Source of the DNA: CAZPLZ01 sp964587525
GTDB taxonomy: Bacteria > Oederibacteriota > CAKKQC01
Length of the DNA stretch: 14,956 nt
Reading direction: 5' to 3'
NCBI GenBank assembly: GCA_964587525.1
Contig: CAZPLZ010000077.1
Location: 1 to 14,956, forward strand
Under the pieces are notes generated by a model. It was not told where the DNA came from and did no database searches. It saw nothing but the letters and a program-made list of their open reading frames with translations. This document shows positions 1-6,639 of this stretch, one piece after another (position 1 is the first letter of the stretch; each line of letters starts with the position of its first letter). Position numbers and translations under genes: made by a program.

Positions 1-2
1 AG

Positions 3-224
3 CGGCTGTCCGGGGGGGCGGGACACCATCGGCTGGGGGACGAACATAGCGCGGCCTTTGGCCGCCCTGCGCCAGGGGGAAGCGGGCATCACCGGCTGGA
101 GTGGGACGGGCTCAACGAGCAGGGCTCGCCAGCGGCAGTGGGAATCTATCTGTACGTCATTGAGATCCCAGACGAGAGCGGCGGGAAACGATTCGTCAAA
201 GGCAAATTCGGCCTGATCCGATGA
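3..224 (+). CDS. C-terminal end of a secreted or surface protein with a FlgD-like / sorting-type C-terminal domain (5' truncated)
   Basis: Only the last 73 codons lie in the window; the reading frame is open from base 3 to the TGA at 222-224. The visible part has the hallmark of FlgD-like Ig or Por-type C-terminal domains: a WDGLNEQG stretch, then a GIYLYVIE strand, and an ending of the form KRFVKGKFGLIR. Such domains terminate many exported multidomain proteins in FCB and candidate-phylum bacteria, where they serve as an Ig fold or outer-membrane sorting signal. The gene just downstream encodes a PorV-like protein, and PorV is the shuttle that handles such C-terminal domains in type IX secretion, so the neighbourhood fits. 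A GHHRL motif occurs twice, 21 codons apart. The function of the missing N-terminal part cannot be told. Confidence 0.72.
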   Translation, partial: RLSGGAGHHRLGDEHSAAFGRPAPGGSGHHRLEWDGLNEQGSPAAVGIYLYVIEIPDESGGKRFVKGKFGLIR

Positions 225-321
225 GTGCCAAAAGCAAAGGAGACGAAAAAAATCTTCAGCCTTGAATAGGAAAGAGATGTAAAAGGCGGAAAATTTAGGT
301 GTACGGTAGGATTATTATAGT

Positions 322-1629
322 ATGGCGCACACCCGCCTGATTTTGTCCCTCATCTTTTTGATCCCGCTTGCTCCGCCAGTGGCGCGGGCTGTTGGCGGGC
401 CCGGGAGCGCGTTTGGTGAAGGCTTAAGGCTCACCAACACCGCCTGGGCCCTGGGGATGAGCGAGGCGATGGCGGCATCGGCGGAGGGGGTGAGCGCGCT
501 TTCGCTCAATCCCGCCGGCATCTTGGACGGCACCCTGACGACCCTCCATATCACCCATACGTTTTTCGTGGAAGACCTGGCGGAGGATTACTTCGCTTAT
601 TCCCAGCGCCTGCCGTTCGGCTCGGCGATCGGGATGAGCGTGCACGGCCTCTATGACAGCTCGACGGCGCGCACGCTTGAGGACGCTCAAGGGAACTTTG
701 CCGGGGAGGCGGGGGCGTTTCCAGTCGGGTTCGCCGTCGGTGGCGCCGCCTACGCGTTAGACCTGGCGCCGTTCCTGGGCCGGCTGGACTTTCTGCAACC
801 CACCGGTGGTGCCAGTCTGCGCGTGGTCTGGCAGCAGGTGGACAACAGAAGTTGGCTGGGCATGACGATGGATTTCGGGTTCAAGCTGCGACCTGGCAGC
901 GGGTTCATCCTGGGCGGAGTTTTACAAAACGCCGGCCTGGTAAAAGGGCAATCCCGGCTACCCCTGCAATGGGTCACCGGGGTGGCCTGGCGGGGCCAGC
1001 GTCTGCTGAGCCAGACTGACCGGCTGCTTGTAGAGGTGGACTCGCCAGTAGCGGTGGACCGCGATCTAGCCTTTCGGGTTGGGTCGGAATACCAGGTCCG
1101 GTTCAACAAGGTGGGTGTCGCCATTCGGGGAGGATGGAAACAGGAAGTCGAGGTGCCCGAAGCCATTGGGATTTCTACCGGGGTAGGCTTCCGCTGGTTC
1201 CTGGGCCGGACACCCTGGGGGGTGGATTACGCGTTTGTCCCCTGGGGGATCTTCGGTAACCTGCACGCCATCTCGCTGACCGTCGGACTGATTCCGGCAC
1301 CGACGGAGAAAGTAATTTCTAAACCGAAGAGGCGGGAATGGCCTATTGTGTTCTACCCGTTGAAAGGCGAGCAGGCTCGGTACGAGGTGATCGTGGGGGA
1401 GCCTGCTGAGCTGTCCGTTGCACTGCTGGACGAGGGTGGCATCTTTGTCATGACGCTGTATGAGCGGCGGGTGGTGTGGAAAGGAACCGTGGAGGTGATC
1501 TGGGACGGCCGGCTGCTCACCGGCATGTGGGCTAATTTCGAGATGACGTATCGCATCCGCGTTCAGCTTGGCGATCAGACCTGGTACAAGGACGTGATAC
1601 CGAAGAAGGAGAGTATCTTAGGGGAGTGA
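322..1629 (+). CDS. PorV/PorQ-family outer-membrane beta-barrel with C-terminal FlgD-like Ig domain
   Basis: This 435-residue protein has a signal peptide (residues 1-23, ending ARA), then the N-terminal signature of the PorV/PorQ (UPF0164, FadL-like) family: a TNTAWALGMSEAMAA stretch followed by VSALSLNPAGI at about 57-67. The rest to about residue 330 alternates polar and hydrophobic strands rich in Gly and aromatics, as in an outer-membrane barrel. From about 340 a separate domain begins (IVFYPLKGEQARYEV, then VEVIWDGRLLTG at about 390-401), which matches a FlgD-like Ig fold. PorV homologues usually end with the barrel, so this fusion is unusual. The family includes type IX secretion shuttles, but many members outside Bacteroidota have no known role. 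The start has only a weak upstream GGTAGGA. The gene is convergent with the cytochrome gene at 1644-1958, and no strong terminator separates them. Confidence 0.85.
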   Translation: MAHTRLILSLIFLIPLAPPVARAVGGPGSAFGEGLRLTNTAWALGMSEAMAASAEGVSALSLNPAGILDGTLTTLHITHTFFVEDLAEDYFAYSQRLPFGSAIGMSVHGLYDSSTARTLEDAQGNFAGEAGAFPVGFAVGGAAYALDLAPFLGRLDFLQPTGGASLRVVWQQVDNRSWLGMTMDFGFKLRPGSGFILGGVLQNAGLVKGQSRLPLQWVTGVAWRGQRLLSQTDRLLVEVDSPVAVDRDLAFRVGSEYQVRFNKVGVAIRGGWKQEVEVPEAIGISTGVGFRWFLGRTPWGVDYAFVPWGIFGNLHAISLTVGLIPAPTEKVISKPKRREWPIVFYPLKGEQARYEVIVGEPAELSVALLDEGGIFVMTLYERRVVWKGTVEVIWDGRLLTGMWANFEMTYRIRVQLGDQTWYKDVIPKKESILGE

Positions 1630-1643
1630 GTGCGGCCTCCTTG

Positions 1644-1958
1644 TTAAGGGAGTTTCGTCACCGTCAGTAAATACTGAAGAATCAGTTCCTGTTCTTCGCC
1701 GCTGAGGTTTGCTCTGTCAGCCTTTTCGTCCACAATCTTCGACCACTTCTCCGCTGGGTATTGGCTGGGCCGGTGTGGCACATGGCAGCCGGAGCATTTG
1801 GCGGCATAGAGCGACCGACCCTGCTTTAGTGATTCCAGGGAAGATCCCGGCCAGCGCTGAGAAGCCAGCTCAGCCTGCATTGGCGTTGGCCGGGGCAAGT
1901 GTGCGGCGCAGGCGGCGAGCGCGAGAAGGAGGAGAGGGAGGAGTAGCTTGATATTCAT
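1644..1958 (-). CDS. Small monoheme c-type cytochrome lipoprotein
   Basis: The protein has 104 residues. It starts with a short hydrophobic leader and a lipobox LAAC (Cys17), so it is expected to be lipidated and anchored in a periplasm-facing or outer membrane leaflet. A single heme c site CSGCH lies at 55-59, followed by a Trp (KWSKIVDE) and a helical end with EEQELILQYLL, the layout of small class I-like cytochrome domains. No Met occurs after the heme site; the position where relatives often carry the axial Met reads IVDEKADRANL, so His61 or a Lys may be the sixth ligand, or the heme may be five-coordinate. It is the last gene of the four-gene iron cluster, 21 nt after the barrel gene. 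An electron-carrier role in that cluster is inferred. The Shine-Dalgarno site is weak (AAGG, 12 nt from the start). Confidence 0.85.
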   Translation of the reverse strand: MNIKLLLPLLLLALAACAAHLPRPTPMQAELASQRWPGSSLESLKQGRSLYAAKCSGCHVPHRPSQYPAEKWSKIVDEKADRANLSGEEQELILQYLLTVTKLP

Positions 1959-1979
1959 AAGTTGTGGATACCTTAATAA

Positions 1980-2789
1980 TCAGAAGGGGAGGGCGATCAG
2001 CAAACGCGTGTTGACCTGCTCGTGCGTGTCCAGGACAAGGTCCGAGCTGGGTTGATAGGCTGATCGCTTGATCGCCGGCAATTGCCCCAGGACGGTCAGG
2101 GTCACCCAGAATTCTCCGGACACGTAGCTCAGCACCGGTCCGGCAAATATGGCAGCGTGCAACAGCCCATCTTGGTCAAAGTCAGTGTGTTGCCAGGTCT
2201 CCAGACCCATTGAAAACTTGGGGCTGAATGCGTAGCTGATCCCGAATGCGTGTTGAACCGAAAATTCCTCGAGCGCAAGTTTGCCTGACTCGTACTTCAT
2301 TTCGGGTTCGAAGATGAAGTTGTACGCCGTGAGAAAATCACCCACCACCTTATCGAAGATGAGTTTGATTTCCAGCTCTGCTTCATCCGTGTTGAAACTA
2401 ATCTCACCATAGCCGGCGAAGCCGATCGCGTCGGCCGCTGGATCGAGTATTTTGTACTTCCACTCTGACGAGAACCCGTCAAAGTCCGAGGTAGATTTCG
2501 TTAATCCGGGAAGATCCTTCTCGGTTTCCCGATGCCAGTTGAGGTAGAACGCGGTCATGAGCCGGTTGGTGACCCCTCGCTCGTATTCCAGCCGGTTGTC
2601 AAACCGGGAGTAGAACCCGTTACGCCCCGCCCTCCACGTGATCCAGGGTTCCAGCTCGGTGTGGCCGGGCGGCAGCACCGCGCTTTCATACGTGTAGGTG
2701 AACCGCCTGATGTTCGCGCCGGCAGGTGTGGTGGCGATTGCGGCGAGCAGGGTTAAGGCCAGGGTGGTTCTCTTCATGACGTTGTTCAT
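1980..2789 (-). CDS. Predicted outer-membrane beta-barrel protein of the iron/cytochrome cluster
   Basis: From the ATG at 2789 this encodes 269 residues. A signal peptide (MKRTTLALTLLAAIATTPAGA) is followed by a chain of amphipathic strands with many Tyr, Trp and Phe residues, ending in LLIALPF; a C-terminal Phe is the usual signal for BAM-dependent insertion in the outer membrane. There is no TonB box or plug domain, so it is not a classical siderophore receptor. The frame stays open upstream to 2912, but that part overlaps the permease gene and the GC-rich repeat. The ATG at 2789 has a GGAGA ribosome site 8 nt upstream and overlaps the permease stop as ATGA, so it is chosen. The family name is not recognised with certainty. 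A channel for metal ions, or a partner for the heme lipoprotein encoded next, is inferred from context. Confidence 0.78.
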   Translation of the reverse strand: MNNVMKRTTLALTLLAAIATTPAGANIRRFTYTYESAVLPPGHTELEPWITWRAGRNGFYSRFDNRLEYERGVTNRLMTAFYLNWHRETEKDLPGLTKSTSDFDGFSSEWKYKILDPAADAIGFAGYGEISFNTDEAELEIKLIFDKVVGDFLTAYNFIFEPEMKYESGKLALEEFSVQHAFGISYAFSPKFSMGLETWQHTDFDQDGLLHAAIFAGPVLSYVSGEFWVTLTVLGQLPAIKRSAYQPSSDLVLDTHEQVNTRLLIALPF

Positions 2790-5059
2790 GTGTACATTCT
2801 CCTTTCCCCCTCCCCTTTCCCCCCTTTGGGGGGGAGAGGGAGAGGGGGGGTGGACCGAGTTTGGCGCCCGTTCTGGGCGGCGGCCTGGATCTGCCCCGCG
2901 AGGTTCCGCCACTCCGTGATATGGCTGCGGAGCGCGGCGCGATCCGGTTCTTCACCTTGTGGGGACTGGTATGACTCCAGATGGGTGTGCAGGCGTCCCG
3001 CCAGCTCCTGGATCGCGAGCAGTTGCTCGTGTGCCGGTGTGGGTTGCATGCTGCCTTGCAGAGGAGCAGGACGCGGAGCTTCGCCCTGAAGGCGGCGGCT
3101 GGGAAACAACCTCAGCCAGAAGATGCCGATCACCGCCAGCCCGATCAATATCATCTGTGGGGTCAAACCTTCGAGGGTCGGGTAGATGCCCAGCAACGGT
3201 ATCCGTGGCAGATACGTCAAGGGGGTGGTGGAAATCACGCCGACGGCTTGCAGTTCGTAGATGCCTTTGCCCACGAAGTTGAACACCATGCAGTACAACA
3301 TGGCGCTGGTCACCATGAAAAACGAGCGGAGCGGGAGCCTTAAGCCCAGTTGGAAGATGGCGATGGAAGCGAACAGGAGGGCGATGCACCCCAGTCCAAA
3401 CCCGATGGCGATCAAGTGTCCGGCGCCCGGCGCGCCGAAGGACAGGCTCTTGTAGAACAGGACGGTCTCCACCCCCTCACGAAAGACGACCAGAAACCCG
3501 AGGCCGCCAAGACCCCACGCGCTTCCCGCTTTCACCGCCTGCTCGGCTTTCCCTTTGATATATCGCTGCCACTTGTCCGCTTCAATCTTGCTTAAGATCC
3601 AGTACGAGACGTAGAACAGCACGGCGGCGGCAATCAGCATGGTCACACCCTCCAGGATTTCCTGAGAGGCGGGTTCGAGCGAGAACAGAAGGTCCGCGAG
3701 CCAGGCCAGCACTAAGCTTACGGCGATGGCAGCCCCGGCTCCGGAGTAGAGCAGCAGGGTCTTTTCTTTCTGACCCACGCGGATGAGGTACGTAGCCAGC
3801 GCGGCAAGGATCAGCATGACTTCAAAGCCCTCTCGCAAGATGATGACGAACGACTGGCCCAGGGTGGCTAGCCCGGTCAACCGGGTCTGTGTTGCGTGTT
3901 CGGCAGCCATGAGGCCCTCTTCGATCCGCCCGATGGTGGCCTCGATCCGCTCCGTTGGGGCCGCCGCTTGAAGTTCTTCTCTTAAGGTGCCGAACTGTTT
4001 TTCCAGTGATCGATTGAGCGCCGGTGCCCGGGAGGCAAGACTTAATTCCATCTTTTCGAATCCATCCAGGTACGCATTCACCGCTGCCTGTAGGGCTTCC
4101 GCTTGGTTGCCAGCTTCGTATTCCTGGCGGACCCGGTTTAAATGGCCGCGAATTGTGGCCAGGGTTTCCTTCTGTTGCGTTTCGTAGGTTTCACCGCCAC
4201 GCAGTTGAAGGCTCGGCTTGGAGCGGAGGAAGCTCACGAGGTCGCGACGGGCAGCTTCGGACAGCGTGGTCTCGAAGCGACTGGCTAGATCTGCGTCGCT
4301 GCTGTTGACAAACGCTTCTTTGTCGGGGAGGGTAACCTGAGCGCGGTGCTTCCGGTAGAGGCCTTTCCCACGCTTAACCGCTCCAGACGGCAGGTGGAAT
4401 TTCCAGAGGTAGAAGACCGTGTTCCAGATTTCACGCCCGGAAAGAATTCCATTCCACGCGGGCATCACGGTGGCAGCGACGCCGACATTGATCACATTGA
4501 AAAAGTCAGCAGGTGTTTCGATGCTCATGAACTCGGGGTCGGTGAAGTCAGCCGGCCGTGGATTGAAGGCGCCAGCGGCCGGCCCTCGGCCGTTGCCACT
4601 CAAGCCGTGGCACACCGCGCAGTTCTGGCGGTAGACTCGCTCACCTTCCTGAAGGTTCGGTGCGGATGCCGGGAGGAACCGGCTTGCAATCCCAAACTCA
4701 GACTTCAGGGTTGCCAGATTCGCTACAATTCGCCCGTTGACCAGACGGGGATCTTTTTTGTCCTCGACGGCGCGTTCGAGTGCGGCCAGTTCGTCCAGGA
4801 GTGCGCTGGCTCCCGGATGCGCGAGGTGCATCTCCTTGACCCGGGCGTGCGCGAGCCGGGTGAATGCGGTCATCTCGCGGTACTCGTCCACGTTGACAAC
4901 TTCGCCGTTGTTCACGGTAAGGGCGTACTCGCTGGCCACATACCGCAGCATCATGGCCACCTGTTCGAGGTGGCGCCGTTCTGTTTGCTCAAGCGCATGC
5001 GCGGCCTGTGCCACCCAGGCGGTAAGCAGGAGTACGGCGGCGAACGCGGTTCCCTTCAT
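2786..5059 (-). CDS. Cytochrome c-FTR1 family iron permease (fusion)
   Basis: This 757-residue protein combines redox and transport modules. Residues 1-22 are a signal peptide. Residues 24-135 form a helical periplasmic region with acidic pairs. A heme c domain follows, with CAVCH at 147-151 and a probable axial Met at 199 (VMPAWNG). A second helical, Glu-rich periplasmic stretch spans about 285-400. The membrane domain (about 403-650) carries the two FTR1 iron motifs REGFE (409-413) and REGVE (527-531), which bind Fe in FTR1/EfeU permeases. Known family logic is oxidation-coupled ferrous iron uptake across the inner membrane; the heme probably takes up the electron. The last 20 or so residues (Pro/Lys/Gly/Glu-rich) are encoded by a palindromic repeat and look like a late addition. 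Start and stop overlap the neighbours as ATGA on both sides, which points to translational coupling. Confidence 0.93.
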   Translation of the reverse strand: MKGTAFAAVLLLTAWVAQAAHALEQTERRHLEQVAMMLRYVASEYALTVNNGEVVNVDEYREMTAFTRLAHARVKEMHLAHPGASALLDELAALERAVEDKKDPRLVNGRIVANLATLKSEFGIASRFLPASAPNLQEGERVYRQNCAVCHGLSGNGRGPAAGAFNPRPADFTDPEFMSIETPADFFNVINVGVAATVMPAWNGILSGREIWNTVFYLWKFHLPSGAVKRGKGLYRKHRAQVTLPDKEAFVNSSDADLASRFETTLSEAARRDLVSFLRSKPSLQLRGGETYETQQKETLATIRGHLNRVRQEYEAGNQAEALQAAVNAYLDGFEKMELSLASRAPALNRSLEKQFGTLREELQAAAPTERIEATIGRIEEGLMAAEHATQTRLTGLATLGQSFVIILREGFEVMLILAALATYLIRVGQKEKTLLLYSGAGAAIAVSLVLAWLADLLFSLEPASQEILEGVTMLIAAAVLFYVSYWILSKIEADKWQRYIKGKAEQAVKAGSAWGLGGLGFLVVFREGVETVLFYKSLSFGAPGAGHLIAIGFGLGCIALLFASIAIFQLGLRLPLRSFFMVTSAMLYCMVFNFVGKGIYELQAVGVISTTPLTYLPRIPLLGIYPTLEGLTPQMILIGLAVIGIFWLRLFPSRRLQGEAPRPAPLQGSMQPTPAHEQLLAIQELAGRLHTHLESYQSPQGEEPDRAALRSHITEWRNLAGQIQAAAQNGRQTRSTPPLPLPPKGGKGEGERRMYT
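2806..2850. repeat. GC-rich palindromic repeat (REP-like) inside the iron permease 3' end
   Basis: A C-rich arm (2806-2824), TTT loop and G-rich arm (2828-2850) form a long imperfect hairpin of the same family as the copies at 12363-12418 and 14918-14956. Here it lies within the last codons of the permease gene and ends only a few bases from the GGAG ribosome site of the outer-membrane barrel gene on the minus strand. It therefore supplies the permease tail and may also tune translation or RNA stability at this gene junction. Confidence 0.78.
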
Positions 5060-5613
5060 GCGTGTCCAGCCGGCACCCGTTTGGTGTCTTTGCCGGTAAA
5101 TTCGCGATGCACCAGATTCACGATGCAGTCGCCGAAGTGCTCCACCCAGCAGCGTCCGCAGGCGTCGTCCGCTTTCTCCTCGGAGCTTAAGGCATATCTC
5201 AGGAAAGTCTGGAGACCTTCCACGAAAGCGTGGCGCTCTCGCTCCGGCATCCGGGAAAAGATTCGGTCCAGGGCTTCCAGACGCCGCTGGCGTGACTGCT
5301 GCAGCGCCTGCCTCCCTACGGGGCTGATATTGAGGCGGGCATGCCGCCGGTCCTCAGGCTTGACCTGGATATCAAGCAGCCCCTCTTCGCCTGCCTTGTG
5401 CACAAGCTGGGACGCTGCCGAGTGATTCACGCGGATGCCGGCGGCCAGTTGCTTGATGGTGCAGCCCGGGTTGTCCTGGATGTACGTCAGCGCCACAAGC
5501 TGGGCGGTGGTGTGTGGCGAGCCGGAGTCGGCCTCTTCCCGGTAGATCAGTTTGTTGACTATCTCCGTGAACACGAGGCTGGCGATCTGCTCCTGGGATG
5601 GCTGCGGGTTCAT
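5056..5613 (-). CDS. MarR-family transcriptional regulator with C-terminal Cys cluster
   Basis: The 185-residue product has a winged helix of MarR type: TIKQLAAGIRVNHSAASQLVHKAGEEGLL (residues 52-80, shown as recognition region) and the wing with the typical DRR at 88-90. After the dimerisation helices it carries an extra C-terminal segment with Cys152-x2-Cys155-x7-Cys163 and nearby His159 and His169, which could hold a metal, Fe-S cluster or redox switch; ordinary MarR proteins of about 150 residues lack this. It is the first gene of the iron-permease cluster and its TGA overlaps the permease ATG as ATGA. A palindromic operator and promoter lie just upstream, so autoregulation and control of the cluster in response to iron or redox state is the natural reading. 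The start is the only good in-frame ATG; its ribosome site is weak. Confidence 0.88.
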   Translation of the reverse strand: MNPQPSQEQIASLVFTEIVNKLIYREEADSGSPHTTAQLVALTYIQDNPGCTIKQLAAGIRVNHSAASQLVHKAGEEGLLDIQVKPEDRRHARLNISPVGRQALQQSRQRRLEALDRIFSRMPERERHAFVEGLQTFLRYALSSEEKADDACGRCWVEHFGDCIVNLVHREFTGKDTKRVPAGHA

Positions 5614-5621
5614 ATGCCGGT

Positions 5622-5684
5622 CACCGTTATAACGTACTCTAACATAACGGTGGCTGTTATATTATCCAGCTAACAAAAAGCCAA
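5622..5684 (-). promoter_or_regulatory. Promoter and palindromic operator of the MarR-iron permease cluster
   Basis: Read on the minus strand, TTGGCT (5684-5679) and TATAAC (5661-5656) are separated by 17 bp and fit a sigma70-type promoter, with transcription expected to begin near 5649. Four GTTAT/ATAAC half-sites cluster here. GTTATAAC at 5626-5633 is a perfect palindrome, and ATAAC-N7-GTTAT spans 5644-5660. The centres of these two are about 22 bp apart, close to two helix turns. A larger 9-bp inverted repeat, CACCGTTAT (5622-5630) and ATAACGGTG (5644-5652), links them. The sites overlap the -10 box and early transcript, the classic position for MarR repression. Binding by the adjacent MarR protein is inferred. 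Confidence 0.7.
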
Positions 5685-6639
5685 ATATTCCTCTCTTTTT
5701 CCGCCTTGGTTTCTTGCGGCCAGTGACTTTCTGGCGGGCAGGGGTGCGGAGGAGTCCCCGCCGGTCCAGCACGCGGGCGACGGTCTTGCCGATCTCAGCA
5801 GGGTTTTCTACAACCCTGATACCCGCCTCGCGCAGCGCCTGGATCTTGGCGTCCGCCGTTCCGGAACCGCCTGAAACGATCGCACCGGCGTGGCCCATGC
5901 GCTTGCCGGGGGGGGCGGTCCGCCCCGCAATGAACGCCACGACGGGCTTGCGCATGTGTCGTTTTATATAGAGAGCGGCCTCTTCCTCCGCTGATCCCCC
6001 GATCTCGCCGATCAGCAAGACGAGGCTGGTCTGAGGGTCGTGCGCAAAGAGCGGCAGCAGGTCCAGGAAGCTGGAGCCTGCCACGGGATCGCCGCCGATG
6101 CCCACGCAGGTGGACTGGCCGATCCTACGGCGGGTGAGTTGCCAGACGGCTTCGTAGGTGAGCGTCCCGCTGCGGGAGAGCACCCCCACCGGGCCGCCCG
6201 GTTTGTGGATGTAGCCGGGCATAATGCCGATTTTGCACGCCCCCGGCGTGATGAGCCCAGGGCAGTTGGGCCCGATGAGGCGGGTGGCGGGCCGGTCCCT
6301 GAGATACGCTTTCACCCGCACCATGTCCAGCACCGGGATCCCTTCGGTGATGCACACGACGAGCTTCATGCCGGCGTCCGCCGCTTCCATGATGGCGTCC
6401 GCTGCGAAGGGGGGAGGGACGAAGATCATGGAGGCTTCCACTGGTCCGGATTCCTGGATGGCTTCCTTGACCGAGTCATACACCGGGATGCCCTCCACGC
6501 TGGTGCCGCGCTTGCCCGGCGTGACCCCCGCCACCACCTTGGTGCCGTACTCGCGGCAGTGCTTGGTGTGAAATGCACCCGCGCTGCCGGTGATGCCCTG
6601 GCAGATGACGCGGGTTTTCCGACCAACGAGAATACTCAT
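5662..6639 (-). CDS. sucD: Succinate-CoA ligase [ADP/GDP-forming] subunit alpha
   Basis: SucD with SucC interconverts succinyl-CoA and succinate with formation of ATP or GTP in the TCA cycle, in the cytoplasm. The sequence has the CoA-binding Rossmann start (VICQGITGSAGAFHTK), the GPNCPGLITPG motif at 123-133, and the phosphorylated active-site His in GHAGAIVSG (His250). At 325 residues it is longer than the usual 290 or so. The extra C-terminal segment from about 298 is very basic (GRKKPRRKKR) and then hydrophobic (GIFGFLLAG). The ATG overlaps the sucC stop as ATGA. The 3' end overlaps the promoter of the MarR gene that follows after 48 bp. The assignment is firm; the role of the tail is unknown. 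Confidence 0.97.
   Translation of the reverse strand: MSILVGRKTRVICQGITGSAGAFHTKHCREYGTKVVAGVTPGKRGTSVEGIPVYDSVKEAIQESGPVEASMIFVPPPFAADAIMEAADAGMKLVVCITEGIPVLDMVRVKAYLRDRPATRLIGPNCPGLITPGACKIGIMPGYIHKPGGPVGVLSRSGTLTYEAVWQLTRRRIGQSTCVGIGGDPVAGSSFLDLLPLFAHDPQTSLVLLIGEIGGSAEEEAALYIKRHMRKPVVAFIAGRTAPPGKRMGHAGAIVSGGSGTADAKIQALREAGIRVVENPAEIGKTVARVLDRRGLLRTPARQKVTGRKKPRRKKRGIFGFLLAG

Noticed and set aside
313..321. TATTAT/TATAGT abutting the start of the first PorV-like gene, as a leaderless promoter
   Set aside because: It touches the ATG, so transcription would begin inside the gene, and no matching -35 box is seen.
1637..1656. Small hairpin CTCCTT-GTTA-AGGGAG followed by TTT between the convergent genes
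   Set aside because: Only 6 bp with one wobble pair and a very short T run; too weak to call a terminator.
2790..2912. Upstream extension of the outer-membrane barrel frame to 2912
   Set aside because: It would be Pro/Gly/Arg-rich sequence read through the palindromic repeat and the permease gene, ahead of a clear signal peptide, and the ATG at 2789 has a good ribosome site.
4346..5425. Long plus-strand open frame opposite the permease and MarR genes
   Set aside because: It is antisense to two genes with clear family motifs, has no recognisable domain and is explained by GC-rich third positions.
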